Numbered from the stretch's first letter, positions 45,278 through 55,051 are shown. The stretch: DNA of 64,000 nt from Rheinheimera riviphila (GCF_004005945.1 NZ_SACS01000004.1:207474-271473), one strand, 5' to 3'. Made by a program: numbers and translations. Notes: generated from the letters alone by a model not told the origin.

Positions 45278-45922
45278 ATGTTAAAAGAACTCAATGATCT
45301 GAACTGGGTCACTCAGCTCAAAGCAGTGGCCGAACATTTCAGTCCGACCATTGCGCAGCTGGTGATCAGCCTGATTGTGATGGCCTTTTATGCGTTGCTC
45401 AGCCGCCGCATTGCGCCATTTATTTACCGAACTATCGCCGCGACCATGCTCAAAGAAGAAATGAACCGCCGCGCTATGGTGGTGTTTCATATTCTACTGT
45501 TCCTGTTACTGGTGGTGGTGCTCAGTATCATCTGGGGCGTTGATATCAAAGGCTTGCTGGTCCTCGCATCGTCGATGATTGCAGTGGTCGGGGTAGCGTT
45601 GTTTGCCGCCTGGAGTCTGCTGAGCAACATCACGGCGTTTTTTATCCTGCTGGGTCAACGCAGTTTTGCGCAGGGCGTGTCGGTGCGGGTGATAGATGGC
45701 AGTAACCATGTCGAAGGCGTGATAGTGGAAGTGAATTTATTCAGTACCGTGCTGCGTACCAGCGAAGGCGAACTGGTGGTCTATCCAAACAACCTGATTG
45801 TGTCACGGCCCGTGGTGGTGAAACAAACAGCGGTTGTCGAGGCTGTGCCAACTGCAGTAACTCCCGCCGAAAAACGACAACATCGTCGCGAAATGTTACT
45901 AAAAACAGCCCATCGCAAATAA
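45278..45922 (+). CDS. Small MscS-like mechanosensitive channel protein
   Basis: A 214-residue protein with three or four membrane segments (about 24-45, 70-90 and 95-125). The pore-lining helix shows the Gly/Ala-rich VLASSMIAVVGVALFAAWSLLSNI. The beta-domain follows (VRVIDGSNHVEGVIVEVNLF, TSEGELVVYPN). The cytoplasmic part ends early, so it lacks the large C-terminal cage of MscS. A 25-bp-armed palindrome lies 11 nt after the stop codon. Confidence 0.88.
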   Translation: MLKELNDLNWVTQLKAVAEHFSPTIAQLVISLIVMAFYALLSRRIAPFIYRTIAATMLKEEMNRRAMVVFHILLFLLLVVVLSIIWGVDIKGLLVLASSMIAVVGVALFAAWSLLSNITAFFILLGQRSFAQGVSVRVIDGSNHVEGVIVEVNLFSTVLRTSEGELVVYPNNLIVSRPVVVKQTAVVEAVPTAVTPAEKRQHRREMLLKTAHRK

Positions 45923-45933
45923 TGTGAATACTG

Positions 45934-45985
45934 GGGGTCAGAGTCAATTGTTAACAGAAATCTGTTAACAATTGACTCTGACCCC
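45934..45985. repeat. Perfect 25-bp inverted repeat (REP/RAYT-type palindrome candidate)
   Basis: Left arm 45934-45958 and right arm 45961-45985 are exact reverse complements around an AA loop. The arms begin GGGGTCAGAGTCAATTG. GGGTCAGAGT-type palindromes are found scattered between genes in several gammaproteobacteria and are thought to be moved by REP-associated tyrosine transposases. There is no T-run, so it is not an ordinary terminator, though its transcript would fold into a very stable hairpin between two convergent genes. Confidence 0.8.
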
Positions 45986-45994
45986 GTATGTTAA

Positions 45995-47347
45995 TTATTC
46001 AGTTTTAGTGTCTTGTTGTAATTGATACCAGTTCAGGTGTCTGGTGCTGAGCATTATTGCAGCAAGAACCAGAAACATCAGTAAGCTACCGGCCAGCAGT
46101 GCTAAATCTTCCGCCCGTAAAATCATCAGTAACAACGCATATAAACAGCTTAAGCCAACACTACAGGCCAAAGCTTTTGAGATACTTTTCAGCACTGATG
46201 CGGTATAGCCACCAATTAAACTAACGCAGCAAAATGTTGCTATGCCATAAGCCATGGCGAACCCGACCACTTCTGATAACGACAACAACAGCAGGTAAAA
46301 CATCGCTAATGCCAGACCAATAAACAGGTATTGCATCGGGTGAATTTGCAGCTTGCTCAGAAGCTCAAACAGATAAAACACCGCAAACGAAATCACCAGC
46401 ACCATCAGCGCATATTTCACCGCACGGTTTGCTTGTAGATAGTGATCAACAGGCTCCACCAGACTGACCTGAAAACTATGCTCGGCCAAAGCGTCACAGT
46501 CGTCGTTTTGCACACATTTTTGCAATTGTGGTTGCACGTTGTTGGCAAACAAAGTGCTTTGCCAGTTGGCGCTAAAACCTTCGGCAGTGATGTTGCGTTG
46601 TTGCGGCAAAAAACGACCGAAGAAACCAGGATGTGGCCAATCGGCAGTTAAATCCCAACTGCTGTGGTCAGCCGTTGGCAACAAACTAAGCTGATCAGTG
46701 CCGGTTAGGCCAAGCGTGACTTCAAGTTGCAGCTGTTGTGGTGGCACTGACAGCAGACTAGCGATATCGACTTTGGCATGAACTCCGGATAGTGCTGTGA
46801 CGCCGGTGCCCGGTAAAATCTGCAGCTCTTGTTGATTGAGTTTAAATTGCGGCATCCCGATCAACCCCCGCACATCACTCAGTGCCAATACCAAATGCGC
46901 CGATTTTAGTTTCACCGCGCCCGGAGCTGCCATTGGAGCCACTTCAGGTGCGACTTCAAAGCCCAAATTCTTTTCCAGTACAAACTGCAGCGACATCCTG
47001 TTTTGGGTGTGATAAAGCCGGGTTTGATAAATGCCACGGCTGCGTATTTCGCTTTGCAGTTGACTGTCGGCCTTCAGCGTTTTTGGCAGGATCAGATATT
47101 GGCGGTTGACCGTTTTGAGGATCGGCTGACCATTGTTGAGATCCTGTTGATATTGTTCGGTGTCCAGCACCAGAAAAGGACCGATGACTTGCTGCGCCCG
47201 ACTAGAACTGTTGGCAATATCCTGATGCACTTGCAGGCTCATCCGGTGACGCTCGCCAACCAATTCATTAATCATGGCCAGTGGGATTGATAACAATAGT
47301 AATAATAAAGCGATAGTGATGGGTTTGAGTTTGAGCAGGTTGAACAT
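45995..47347 (-). CDS. creD: Inner-membrane protein CreD
   Basis: 450 residues from the ATG at 47347, which has AAGGAG 6 nt upstream. One membrane segment near the N-terminus (about 8-27) is followed by a large periplasmic domain. Five or six segments in the C-terminal third (about 330-440) include IHPMQYLFIGLALAMFYLLL, the CreD signature. In E. coli creD is strongly induced by CreBC and affects envelope integrity and colicin/beta-lactam phenotypes. It follows creB-creC. Confidence 0.93.
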   Translation of the reverse strand: MFNLLKLKPITIALLLLLLSIPLAMINELVGERHRMSLQVHQDIANSSSRAQQVIGPFLVLDTEQYQQDLNNGQPILKTVNRQYLILPKTLKADSQLQSEIRSRGIYQTRLYHTQNRMSLQFVLEKNLGFEVAPEVAPMAAPGAVKLKSAHLVLALSDVRGLIGMPQFKLNQQELQILPGTGVTALSGVHAKVDIASLLSVPPQQLQLEVTLGLTGTDQLSLLPTADHSSWDLTADWPHPGFFGRFLPQQRNITAEGFSANWQSTLFANNVQPQLQKCVQNDDCDALAEHSFQVSLVEPVDHYLQANRAVKYALMVLVISFAVFYLFELLSKLQIHPMQYLFIGLALAMFYLLLLSLSEVVGFAMAYGIATFCCVSLIGGYTASVLKSISKALACSVGLSCLYALLLMILRAEDLALLAGSLLMFLVLAAIMLSTRHLNWYQLQQDTKTE

Positions 47348-47434
47348 AGTGTACTCCTTGTGATGTTGCAGCAAGTCTGACGCAAGCACATGGAGAGCAA
47401 ATGGAGAGGAGGTGGAGACTGTGTGGAGTTTTGG

Positions 47435-48946
47435 TTATTGTAGCTGCAGCGGCAACCGCACCGTGACTAAAACGCCGGAGAGCTGACCCCGCTTTACGTT
47501 TTCAAGCTGCAATTCGCCCTGATGCAACTTGACGACTTCGGCGACAAAATTCAGACCAAGGCCGGTACTTTTTTGCTGTTTGCCGGGGCGGGGCAGTGAA
47601 TAAAATCGTTCGGTCAGTCGCGGCAGGGCATAGTTGGGGATCGCCGGGCCCTGGTTGAACAGTGTCAACACGGCCTGTTGTTCAATGAGCTGCACATCTA
47701 ATGTCACCGTGGCACCTTTATCTGCAAAATCCAGTGCATTGTCCAGTAGATGGCCGATGCTCTGTTGCAATAACAAGGCGTCGCCTTCGATGGTGGTCGC
47801 GGTTAAATCAAGCTGTAGTTGCCATTGTTGCTGATCAATCCGGCCCTGGCGTTGCTGCACGGCCTGCTGACAAAGCGCAGCCAGATCCAGAGGCTTTGTT
47901 TCAAGTAAATGCTGACGTTGCTCCAGCTCCGATAGTTGCAACAACTGTTCAATCAGTTGATGTAGCCGTTCAGTTTGCTGCTGAATATTGCGGGCAAAGC
48001 GCTGCCTGTCCACATCTGGCAAAGGTTGTTGCAATAATTCACTGGCGGCCTGAATCGCGGTTAGCGGACTTTTCAGCTCGTGGGTCAGGGTTTGCACATA
48101 ACGCTCGGCGTAAGCGCGGCCGGCCAGCGTCTGCCGCATTTTGTCCAGTGCCTGCGCCAAATTCGCGAATTCAAAAAACATCCGGAATTTCGGCGGGCCA
48201 ACACGCTCACCGGCACTTAGCTGATTGGCGTATGTTTCCAATCGGTTCAGACCTTGCTGTAAGCGCCAAGCCAGCAAAGCGCCAACTGCTAATCCCAGCA
48301 ACATCAGCAGCAAACCACGCTGGGTTAGATAAGCCTGAGTCCGGTCTATAAATGGCTGCATGCTGTGATTGGGTTTGGCGATCGTCAGCACACCGATAAT
48401 CTGATCCTGGTGTCTGACCGCAGCAGCCACATGCATCACGGTGCTGTTCTCATCATTGGGATCGGTTCTGCTGGAGCGGGCGCCATATTGGCCTTTCAGT
48501 GTCAAATACACGTCATTCCAGCGCGAATAGTCTTTTCCGAGATCCTGATTGGCCGAGTCGTAAATGATGATACCGGCGGCATCTGTGATGTAGATCCGAT
48601 GGGGAATAGAGGCTTTTTCGACACCCCAAATCAGCGCTTGCGTGCGGTGTTTGCCATAACTAGCCAGCACTTGTTGTAGTTGCGGTGGTAACGGTTGCTG
48701 GGCTGTTTGCCCGGCACTTTGGGGGTTATGTTCTGCCAGGTGCGGCGCCACCAGCTGCGCTAATAACTGCGCCGTATCAAACAACACTTCTTCGCTACTT
48801 TGCCGCACGCCGGGCTTAATTTCTTTGACCACCAAATCGAGCATAAAATAGCCCGACATACCGACAAATACAAAATACAGAGCAAACACCCGCAGTGCAA
48901 AAGGCAGCTGAAACCAACGCCATAATGGAGGTCGTTGTTCAGTCAT
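47435..48946 (-). CDS. creC: Sensor histidine kinase CreC
   Basis: 503 residues from the ATG at 48946 (MTEQRPPLWRWFQLP), overlapping the end of creB; GGAG-like bases are absent, consistent with coupling to creB. Two membrane segments (about 15-35 and 205-225) flank a periplasmic sensor domain. The H-box is LTHELKSPLTAIQAA, the N-box DNALDFADKG and the G-box STGLGLNFVAEV. It phosphorylates CreB. Confidence 0.93.
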   Translation of the reverse strand: MTEQRPPLWRWFQLPFALRVFALYFVFVGMSGYFMLDLVVKEIKPGVRQSSEEVLFDTAQLLAQLVAPHLAEHNPQSAGQTAQQPLPPQLQQVLASYGKHRTQALIWGVEKASIPHRIYITDAAGIIIYDSANQDLGKDYSRWNDVYLTLKGQYGARSSRTDPNDENSTVMHVAAAVRHQDQIIGVLTIAKPNHSMQPFIDRTQAYLTQRGLLLMLLGLAVGALLAWRLQQGLNRLETYANQLSAGERVGPPKFRMFFEFANLAQALDKMRQTLAGRAYAERYVQTLTHELKSPLTAIQAASELLQQPLPDVDRQRFARNIQQQTERLHQLIEQLLQLSELEQRQHLLETKPLDLAALCQQAVQQRQGRIDQQQWQLQLDLTATTIEGDALLLQQSIGHLLDNALDFADKGATVTLDVQLIEQQAVLTLFNQGPAIPNYALPRLTERFYSLPRPGKQQKSTGLGLNFVAEVVKLHQGELQLENVKRGQLSGVLVTVRLPLQLQ

Positions 48947-49679
48947 CTTGTGTGCCAATTTGAGTGGCAATTTGAGTGCCAAGCGGGTCAAAGCTGTAGC
49001 CAAAACCCCGTTGCGTCAGAATGTAGCTTTTGGCCGATATTTTGCGCATTTTGGCGCGTAGGCTTTTGATATGGCTATCAATATTGCGATCATAACCAGC
49101 GTCGCTTGCCACACCGCAGCTTTGGAGCAGTTGTTCGCGGCTCAACACCTGAGCCGGATGCTGCAACAAATAACTGAGTAACCGATATTCCAGTGCGGTG
49201 AGTGGTAAAGATTGTTGGAGCAACTGGATTTGCACTTGCGCTGGCAACAGCCTGAAGTCGCCACGGTGTTCCTGCTGTTGCTCCGCATTGGTGGCGGCTT
49301 CCGCCCTAAATGACTGCTGTCGCTGACTGCGTTTGAGGATCGTTTTCACCCTAGCCACCAGCTCGCGTGGGCTAAAAGGTTTGACCACATAATCGTCAGC
49401 GCCAATTTCCAGCCCGACCACCCGGTCAATCTCACTGCTGCGGGCGGTTAAAAAAATCACCGGCACCTCACTGCTGTGACGAATTTGCTTACAAAGTTCA
49501 AAGCCATTGCCGTCCGGCAGCCCGACATCCAGGATTAATAAATCATGCTCTGCAAAAGCGGCCAACGCCTGTTGCACTAATTGCACCCAATGCACCTGAA
49601 AACCTTCCGCTTGCAAGCTGTAAATAAGCGGATCAGCGATGGCGGCTTCGTCTTCTAATAGCAGGATTTTTGTGGTCAA
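48939..49679 (-). CDS. creB: Response regulator CreB
   Basis: 246 residues from a TTG at 49679, which has AGGAG 5 nt upstream; the frame is open to 49718. The receiver phospho-acceptor is in LLILDVGLPDGNGF and the lysine in VVKPFSPREL. A gap rich in Gln and Ala leads to an OmpR-type winged helix (LTALEYRLLSYLLQHP, NIDSHIKSLRAKM). The last residues (GTQIATQIGTQDD) come from a short repeated DNA tract that also spans the creC start region. Confidence 0.95.
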   Translation of the reverse strand: MTTKILLLEDEAAIADPLIYSLQAEGFQVHWVQLVQQALAAFAEHDLLILDVGLPDGNGFELCKQIRHSSEVPVIFLTARSSEIDRVVGLEIGADDYVVKPFSPRELVARVKTILKRSQRQQSFRAEAATNAEQQQEHRGDFRLLPAQVQIQLLQQSLPLTALEYRLLSYLLQHPAQVLSREQLLQSCGVASDAGYDRNIDSHIKSLRAKMRKISAKSYILTQRGFGYSFDPLGTQIATQIGTQDD

Positions 49680-49781
49680 AACAGCTCCTGAACAATGGGG
49701 GGCGTGTGGCGTCTGCAATACTTCGCATACTGCCGTTGCTCATTCTAAAATACGCATTTAAAGGTAAGGCTAAACAACAAC

Positions 49782-50495
49782 TTACTTTGGATAGTGGCTA
49801 CCACGATACTTATCAACCCACATCGCAGTGCCGCCACAAACCGCAATTGGCATCACCAGTAAATTCAGAAACGGCACCATACTAGCAATAGCGACCGTCA
49901 TGCCAAAGCCATAACTGCCGCTGACGTCTGAGCGTAATTGCTGGCGCATTTTATCAAACGGCACTTTGTGATTGTCGTAAGCATAATCGCAATATTGTAT
50001 GGCCATCATCCAACTGGTAAACAAAAACCACATCAGTTGGCCAATCAGCGGAATAAAGAAAAACGCCAGTAAAAACACCAGTGCCCGCGGGAAACAATAG
50101 ACAAATTTGGTCCATTCGCGGCCGAGCATGCGGGGCACATCTTTGACAAAACCGCTAAAACCTTGCTCCGGTAGAGCCTCGCCACTTAAATGCAGTTCGA
50201 CTTTTTCACTGAGCAAAGCATTAAAAGGCGCGGCGATAAAATTCGCCACCATGGTAAAGGTAAATGCCAGCGTCAGCACACTGCTCAGCACCAACATCGG
50301 CCACAAGATATAGGATAAAAACGACAACCACTCCGGCACAAAACCGATTAAAAACTCAACCCAGCCGCCGACTTGCTGCAGTAAGTAAAAAAATGCCACC
50401 GCAAACAACACTAAATTAATCGACAACGGCACCAATACATAACGGCGCAAGCCTTTGGCACTTAATAACGACAACCCCTGGAAAAAATATTTCAT
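49782..50495 (-). CDS. cysZ: Sulfate transporter CysZ
   Basis: A 237-residue inner-membrane protein with several hydrophobic segments (about 22-43, 58-92, 137-165 and 200-222). The family pattern AAPFNALLSEKVE and CDYAYDNHKVPF is clear. It imports sulfate for cysteine synthesis. GGAGG lies 4 nt before the ATG. It is divergent from smc; in E. coli cysZ neighbours zipA-ligA, a relation kept here with smc inserted. Confidence 0.95.
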   Translation of the reverse strand: MKYFFQGLSLLSAKGLRRYVLVPLSINLVLFAVAFFYLLQQVGGWVEFLIGFVPEWLSFLSYILWPMLVLSSVLTLAFTFTMVANFIAAPFNALLSEKVELHLSGEALPEQGFSGFVKDVPRMLGREWTKFVYCFPRALVFLLAFFFIPLIGQLMWFLFTSWMMAIQYCDYAYDNHKVPFDKMRQQLRSDVSGSYGFGMTVAIASMVPFLNLLVMPIAVCGGTAMWVDKYRGSHYPK

Positions 50496-50657
50496 ATGGC
50501 CTCCGACGACTGAAACAGAATACAGAACTAGCGCTTTTGTACGCTCGTTCGGCCTAGCTTAGAAGCCAAAGCCCTGATCGGCAATAGTTTTACCGTGACA
50601 CCCCAAGGTCATTTTGTTACATTCTGTAAGGGAACCAAGGGTGAATTCAACCAACGC

Positions 50658-53600
50658 ATGCGTCTAAAACAGATCAAACTCGCCGGTTTTAAATCATTTG
50701 TCGACCCGACCCAGGTGCCATTTCCAGCGGCAATGACCTGTGTGGTTGGTCCTAATGGTTGTGGCAAATCTAATGTGATTGATGCAGTGCGTTGGGTGCT
50801 GGGCGAAAGCTCGGCTAAAAACCTGCGTGGCGATGCGATGACCGATGTCATTTTTAATGGCTCCACCCAGCGCAAACCAGTGTCGCAAGCTTCCGTTGAA
50901 CTGGTATTTGAAAACACTCAGGGCAAATTGCAGGGCAGTCTGGCCGATCGCAGTGAAATTTCGTTAAAACGGCTGGTCACCCGAGATGCGCAATCGCATT
51001 ATTTCCTCAATGGCACCAAGTGTCGCCGTCGTGATATCACCGACATCTTTTTAGGTACCGGCTTAGGTCCGCGCAGTTATGCCATTATCGAACAAGGCAT
51101 GATTTCCAGACTAATTGAATCCAGGCCGCAGGAACTTCGGGTGTTCCTGGAAGAAGCGGCCGGTATTTCCAAATATAAAGAACGCCGCCGTGAAACCGAA
51201 ACCCGGATTAAACATACCCGCGACAATCTCGACCGGTTGGCCGATGTGCGGGAAGAACTGGGTAAAAACCTCGATAAACTAAAACGTCAGGCGGCCGTGG
51301 CGGAGCGTTACAAAGAACTCAAAGCCAGTGAGCGTCGTTACAAAGCCGAACTGACGTGTTTAAAGTGGCTGTTTTATCAGGAACATCTGCAACAAGCCGA
51401 GCAGATGCTGGCGGCATTGGAAGTCGATTTCGAACGTTTTCAGGCACAAGGCAGCGGTGATTTTCGGGTGCTGACCGAATTTAAACAGCAGCTGGAAGCC
51501 GCGCGCGAAGCGGTGGCCGTCAGTCAGCAAAAATTCTATCAGCTGGGCGCCGACATCAGCGCGCTGGAGCAGCAGTTATTGCATCAACGCCAGCGCAAAC
51601 AAGGCTTGCTGGATGATGAACGCAATTTAACCCTGAGCCTGCAACACGGCCTGGATCAGATGGTGCAAGAACAAGCGCAGCTGGAAGAATTGCAGCAACA
51701 ACTTTTGAAGCAGCAACCCGATGCCGAAATTTGCGCGCAACAGGCTGAAGAACTAAGTGAATTAATATTTCAGTCTGAGCAGCGCCTGGTTGACCAGCAA
51801 GCTGTGCAGCAGCGCCTGCAACAGCAGCTGTTTGATTTACAGCAACAACAACGCCAATTACAGCTGCAGAGCCAGAATCAACAACAGCAAAGTCAGCAGC
51901 TGATGTTGCGCGAGCAGCAGTTGACGCTGCAACAGCAGGAATTGGCTGCGACCGATTATCAGCAAAAATTACAAGCAGCTTCGCAGTTGCAGCAACAACT
52001 ACAGCAAGAACTTAGTTTGCAACAAGCGGCTTTCACGCAAGTAACCTCCGACTTTGAAAACACGCAACAACAGCTGCAAACGCAGCAGCTGGAGTTGTCG
52101 ACCGTCGAACTGTCGCGCCAACATCTGCAAAAGCAACAACAAAGCCTGCAACAACAAGTGCAGCAATTACTCGCCCAAAAGCTGTTATTGCCGGATTTAA
52201 CTATCGCGGCCGGTTGGTCGGTGGCTGTGGCAGTGGCGTTAGCAAAACTGAATTTCAGTGCGGTATTACAAGATCATCAGCCGGAAGCTTTAGGCAATTA
52301 TTTGTTTTTAAAAGATTTCCCAAAAGCCATCCCATCAACAAGCCTGGCCGCGAAAATCAGCAGTGGTGTGATGCCGGCGTATTTCGCCAGTATCTACTGC
52401 GCCGAAGATGATGCCAGTGCGCTGCAACTGCTGGCTGAACTTCGACTGACAGCCGCGGGCTCTGGCACGTCGGTGATCTGCAAAAACGGCAATTGGTATG
52501 GTCTGAATTGGCGATTGGTCGCAGGCTCCCACGAGCAGGACAATCCACAGGCTTTAACCGAACGGGAACAACAGCTTGGGTTGGAACTCGCTGATTTAGA
52601 ACACGAAAAATCAGCACTGCAGCAAAATATCGAAGCGCTGACCAGCAGCCGTCAGCAGCAACAATTACAGTTGCAGCAGCTACAATCCTCGTTGCAACAA
52701 CTACAGCAGCAAACCCATCAGGCGCAAACCAACGCGCAATTATTGGCGCAGCAACAGCAGCAAGTGACGGCGCGGTTAACTCAGATTGCCGAAGAGTTGG
52801 CGCAAGTGCAGCAACAGCTGACGCAGGCAGAGCAGAATATAGAGTTGTGGCAGCTGCAACTGGCGGAAGTCGACGAGCAGTTGTTGCAACAGCAGGATAA
52901 ACACAGCGCGCAGCAACAACTGCAGCTGCAATTACAGCAGCAACTGCAGCAGTATCGGCAACAGCAGCAACAGCTGAGTCAGCAGCAACAACAATTTGCG
53001 CTGAGTCAGGTTAGTATCGAGCGGCAGATTGAAGCGGCGCGCTTACATTTACAGCGCACCAAGCAGCAACATCAGCAGTTGGCGGAGCGGTTGCAATTAT
53101 TAACAGCGCAGCTGGAATTGCTGGATGAACCGGATGGGGCAGGGCAAGAGCAGCTACAAATTCTGCTGCTGCAACGGGATGACATTGCCGAGCAAAAGCT
53201 GCAACAACAAAATCTGCAAAGCAGTTTAGAGCAACAAGTGCGTGATTTAGAGCAAGGTCAGCATGGCTTACAGCAGCAATTACAAAGCAAACAAAAACAA
53301 ATTGAAAGTGCAAGGCTGGAAGCTGAAGGTTACCGGGTACGGGCCAATAATATGCTGGAGCTGTTGTCCGAGCAGAAAGTGAATTTCAGCGAATTGCAGG
53401 CTACCTTGCCGAGTGATGCCACGGAATCAGTGTGGCAACAACAGTTGGATAAAGCCAGCGATGCGCTGAACCGGTTAGGCCCAATCAACCTGGCCGCGAT
53501 TGAAGAATATGCACAGCAAGACGAGCGGAAAAAATACCTCGATTTGCAACATGATGATTTGATTGCGGCTTTGGATACCCTGGAAACCGCCATCCGTAAA

Positions 53601-54089
53601 ATTGATCGCGAAACACGGCAAAAATTTAAAGAAACCTTTGACCAAGTCAACTCTGGCTTACAAACTTTGTTTCCAAAAGTGTTTGGTGGTGGCAGTGCTT
53701 ACCTTGAGTTAACAGATGAAGATTTATTGGAAACAGGTGTGAGTATAATGGCCCGACCACCTGGTAAAAAAAACAGTACTATTCATTTATTATCCGGTGG
53801 AGAAAAAGCGTTAACAGCTTTATCATTGGTGTTCTCAATTTTCCGATTAAATCCAGCACCTTTTTGTATGCTGGATGAGGTCGACGCCCCCCTGGACGAC
53901 GCTAACGTTGGGCGCTTTTGCAATTTAGTCCGGGAAATGTCAGAAACGGTGCAATTTATTTATATCAGTCACAATAAAATTGCGATGGAAATGGCTACAC
54001 AGTTGATGGGGGTGACGATGCAGGAACCCGGCGTATCGCGTGTAGTGGCAGTAGATGTGGAAGATGCCGTGAAAATGGCTCAAGCCTGA
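50658..54089 (+). CDS. smc: Chromosome segregation protein Smc
   Basis: 1143 residues from the ATG at 50658 (MRLKQIKLAGFKSFVDPT); the open frame begins at 50595. The N-terminal head has Walker A GPNGCGKSN. A long coiled coil (about 170-500) leads to a hinge (about 515-625), then a second coil and the C-terminal head with HLLSGGEKALTAL and MLDEVDAPLDDANV. The coils are unusually rich in glutamine (many QQQ runs, especially 370-500 and 690-850). Smc works with ScpA and ScpB in chromosome condensation; its presence implies this organism does not rely on MukBEF. Confidence 0.96.
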   Translation: MRLKQIKLAGFKSFVDPTQVPFPAAMTCVVGPNGCGKSNVIDAVRWVLGESSAKNLRGDAMTDVIFNGSTQRKPVSQASVELVFENTQGKLQGSLADRSEISLKRLVTRDAQSHYFLNGTKCRRRDITDIFLGTGLGPRSYAIIEQGMISRLIESRPQELRVFLEEAAGISKYKERRRETETRIKHTRDNLDRLADVREELGKNLDKLKRQAAVAERYKELKASERRYKAELTCLKWLFYQEHLQQAEQMLAALEVDFERFQAQGSGDFRVLTEFKQQLEAAREAVAVSQQKFYQLGADISALEQQLLHQRQRKQGLLDDERNLTLSLQHGLDQMVQEQAQLEELQQQLLKQQPDAEICAQQAEELSELIFQSEQRLVDQQAVQQRLQQQLFDLQQQQRQLQLQSQNQQQQSQQLMLREQQLTLQQQELAATDYQQKLQAASQLQQQLQQELSLQQAAFTQVTSDFENTQQQLQTQQLELSTVELSRQHLQKQQQSLQQQVQQLLAQKLLLPDLTIAAGWSVAVAVALAKLNFSAVLQDHQPEALGNYLFLKDFPKAIPSTSLAAKISSGVMPAYFASIYCAEDDASALQLLAELRLTAAGSGTSVICKNGNWYGLNWRLVAGSHEQDNPQALTEREQQLGLELADLEHEKSALQQNIEALTSSRQQQQLQLQQLQSSLQQLQQQTHQAQTNAQLLAQQQQQVTARLTQIAEELAQVQQQLTQAEQNIELWQLQLAEVDEQLLQQQDKHSAQQQLQLQLQQQLQQYRQQQQQLSQQQQQFALSQVSIERQIEAARLHLQRTKQQHQQLAERLQLLTAQLELLDEPDGAGQEQLQILLLQRDDIAEQKLQQQNLQSSLEQQVRDLEQGQHGLQQQLQSKQKQIESARLEAEGYRVRANNMLELLSEQKVNFSELQATLPSDATESVWQQQLDKASDALNRLGPINLAAIEEYAQQDERKKYLDLQHDDLIAALDTLETAIRKIDRETRQKFKETFDQVNSGLQTLFPKVFGGGSAYLELTDEDLLETGVSIMARPPGKKNSTIHLLSGGEKALTALSLVFSIFRLNPAPFCMLDEVDAPLDDANVGRFCNLVREMSETVQFIYISHNKIAMEMATQLMGVTMQEPGVSRVVAVDVEDAVKMAQA

Positions 54090-54108
54090 CAGAACAAAAA
54101 GGTAAAAA

Positions 54109-54942
54109 ATGATGGCTGAAGAATTTCGTTACGCGTTAATTATCGCTGGTGTGCTGAGTATGGTGGCACTGGTGATCCACGGGCTCTGGTCTGCCCGCAA
54201 GAATTCCCATGAGACAAAAAGTCGCTTTTTCCAGGATGAAAGTTCCGGCGCCGCTACGGGTGAAGGTTTTGACGAGTTTGGCGTTGGCAAAATCCGCAAA
54301 CTAGGGCCGGGTGAAAAACCGCAGCCGAAACCTGAAGTGGTCAAAGCGCCGCGCGCCAGTAAGTTACGGGAACCGGCGAAAAAAATTCGTCGTGATGATG
54401 TAGACCCCCAATTTTCTGCCAATAACGATCGTGAAGAGCCTTCGATGTCGTTTAGTGCCGACGATGATTACGAAGCCGAACCAGCACCATCTGCCGCAGC
54501 AGCAGAGCCGTTGGCGAATGAAGTGCTGATTTTATATGTGCTGATGCCGGAAGGCACTGACATTAACGGCGCCATGCTGTTACCCAGCTTACTGACGTTG
54601 GGCTTTAAATACGGTGAGATGAATATTTTCCACCGTCATCAGGACAGCGCAGGCTCGGGTGAAGTGTTATTCAGCCTGGCCAATATGTTTAACCCTGGCA
54701 CCTTTGATCTGGAAGAAATGGACAAGCTGCAAACCCGCGGTCTAAGTTTGTTTATGACGTTGCCGGGACCTGGTGAAGCATTGCAGAATTTTAATCTGAT
54801 GCACAATGCCGCGAAAAAGCTGGCCGAAGAATTTGGTGGTCAGGTATTGGATGGCCAGCGCAGTATGCTGACCGTACAAACGGTACGGCACTATGTCGAA
54901 CGTATTCGTGAGTTTCAGCGCCAACAATTGTTACGCCAGTAA
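54109..54942 (+). CDS. zipA: Cell division protein ZipA
   Basis: 277 residues. The N-terminal membrane anchor (about 7-26) has its short end outside, followed by a charged/Pro-rich linker (about 30-130). The C-terminal FtsZ-binding domain begins EVLILYVLMPEGTDINGAML and holds MFNPGTFDLEEMD and GPGEALQNFNLM. It tethers FtsZ to the inner membrane. AAGG lies 6 nt before the ATG. It follows smc by 19 nt and ends at a strong terminator. Confidence 0.96.
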   Translation: MMAEEFRYALIIAGVLSMVALVIHGLWSARKNSHETKSRFFQDESSGAATGEGFDEFGVGKIRKLGPGEKPQPKPEVVKAPRASKLREPAKKIRRDDVDPQFSANNDREEPSMSFSADDDYEAEPAPSAAAAEPLANEVLILYVLMPEGTDINGAMLLPSLLTLGFKYGEMNIFHRHQDSAGSGEVLFSLANMFNPGTFDLEEMDKLQTRGLSLFMTLPGPGEALQNFNLMHNAAKKLAEEFGGQVLDGQRSMLTVQTVRHYVERIREFQRQQLLRQ

Positions 54943-55027
54943 CATTCAGCATGCAACTGCGCGGCATTGATTGCGCGCAGAATTCAAGCCAAAATCGCTG
55001 CCAATCCTTTAAAGTAAGCACTTTCAT

Positions 55028-55051
55028 AAAACCCGGCTAGTCCGGGTTTTT
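55028..55051 (+). terminator. zipA: zipA terminator
   Basis: Perfect 9-bp stem AAAACCCGG (55028-55036) / CCGGGTTTT (55042-55050) with a 5-nt loop and TTTTT. Confidence 0.85.

Noticed and set aside
45934..45985. Palindrome after the MscS-like gene as a simple rho-independent terminator
   Set aside because: No T-run follows on either strand and the arms are much longer than usual terminators.
47701..48351. 216-residue frame antisense to creC
   Set aside because: It mirrors the creC kinase domain and has no ribosome site.
51700..53300. Dense CAG/CAA repeats that resemble a simple repeat array
   Set aside because: They encode the glutamine-rich coiled coils of Smc in one continuous frame; the spacing is not that of a CRISPR or VNTR array.
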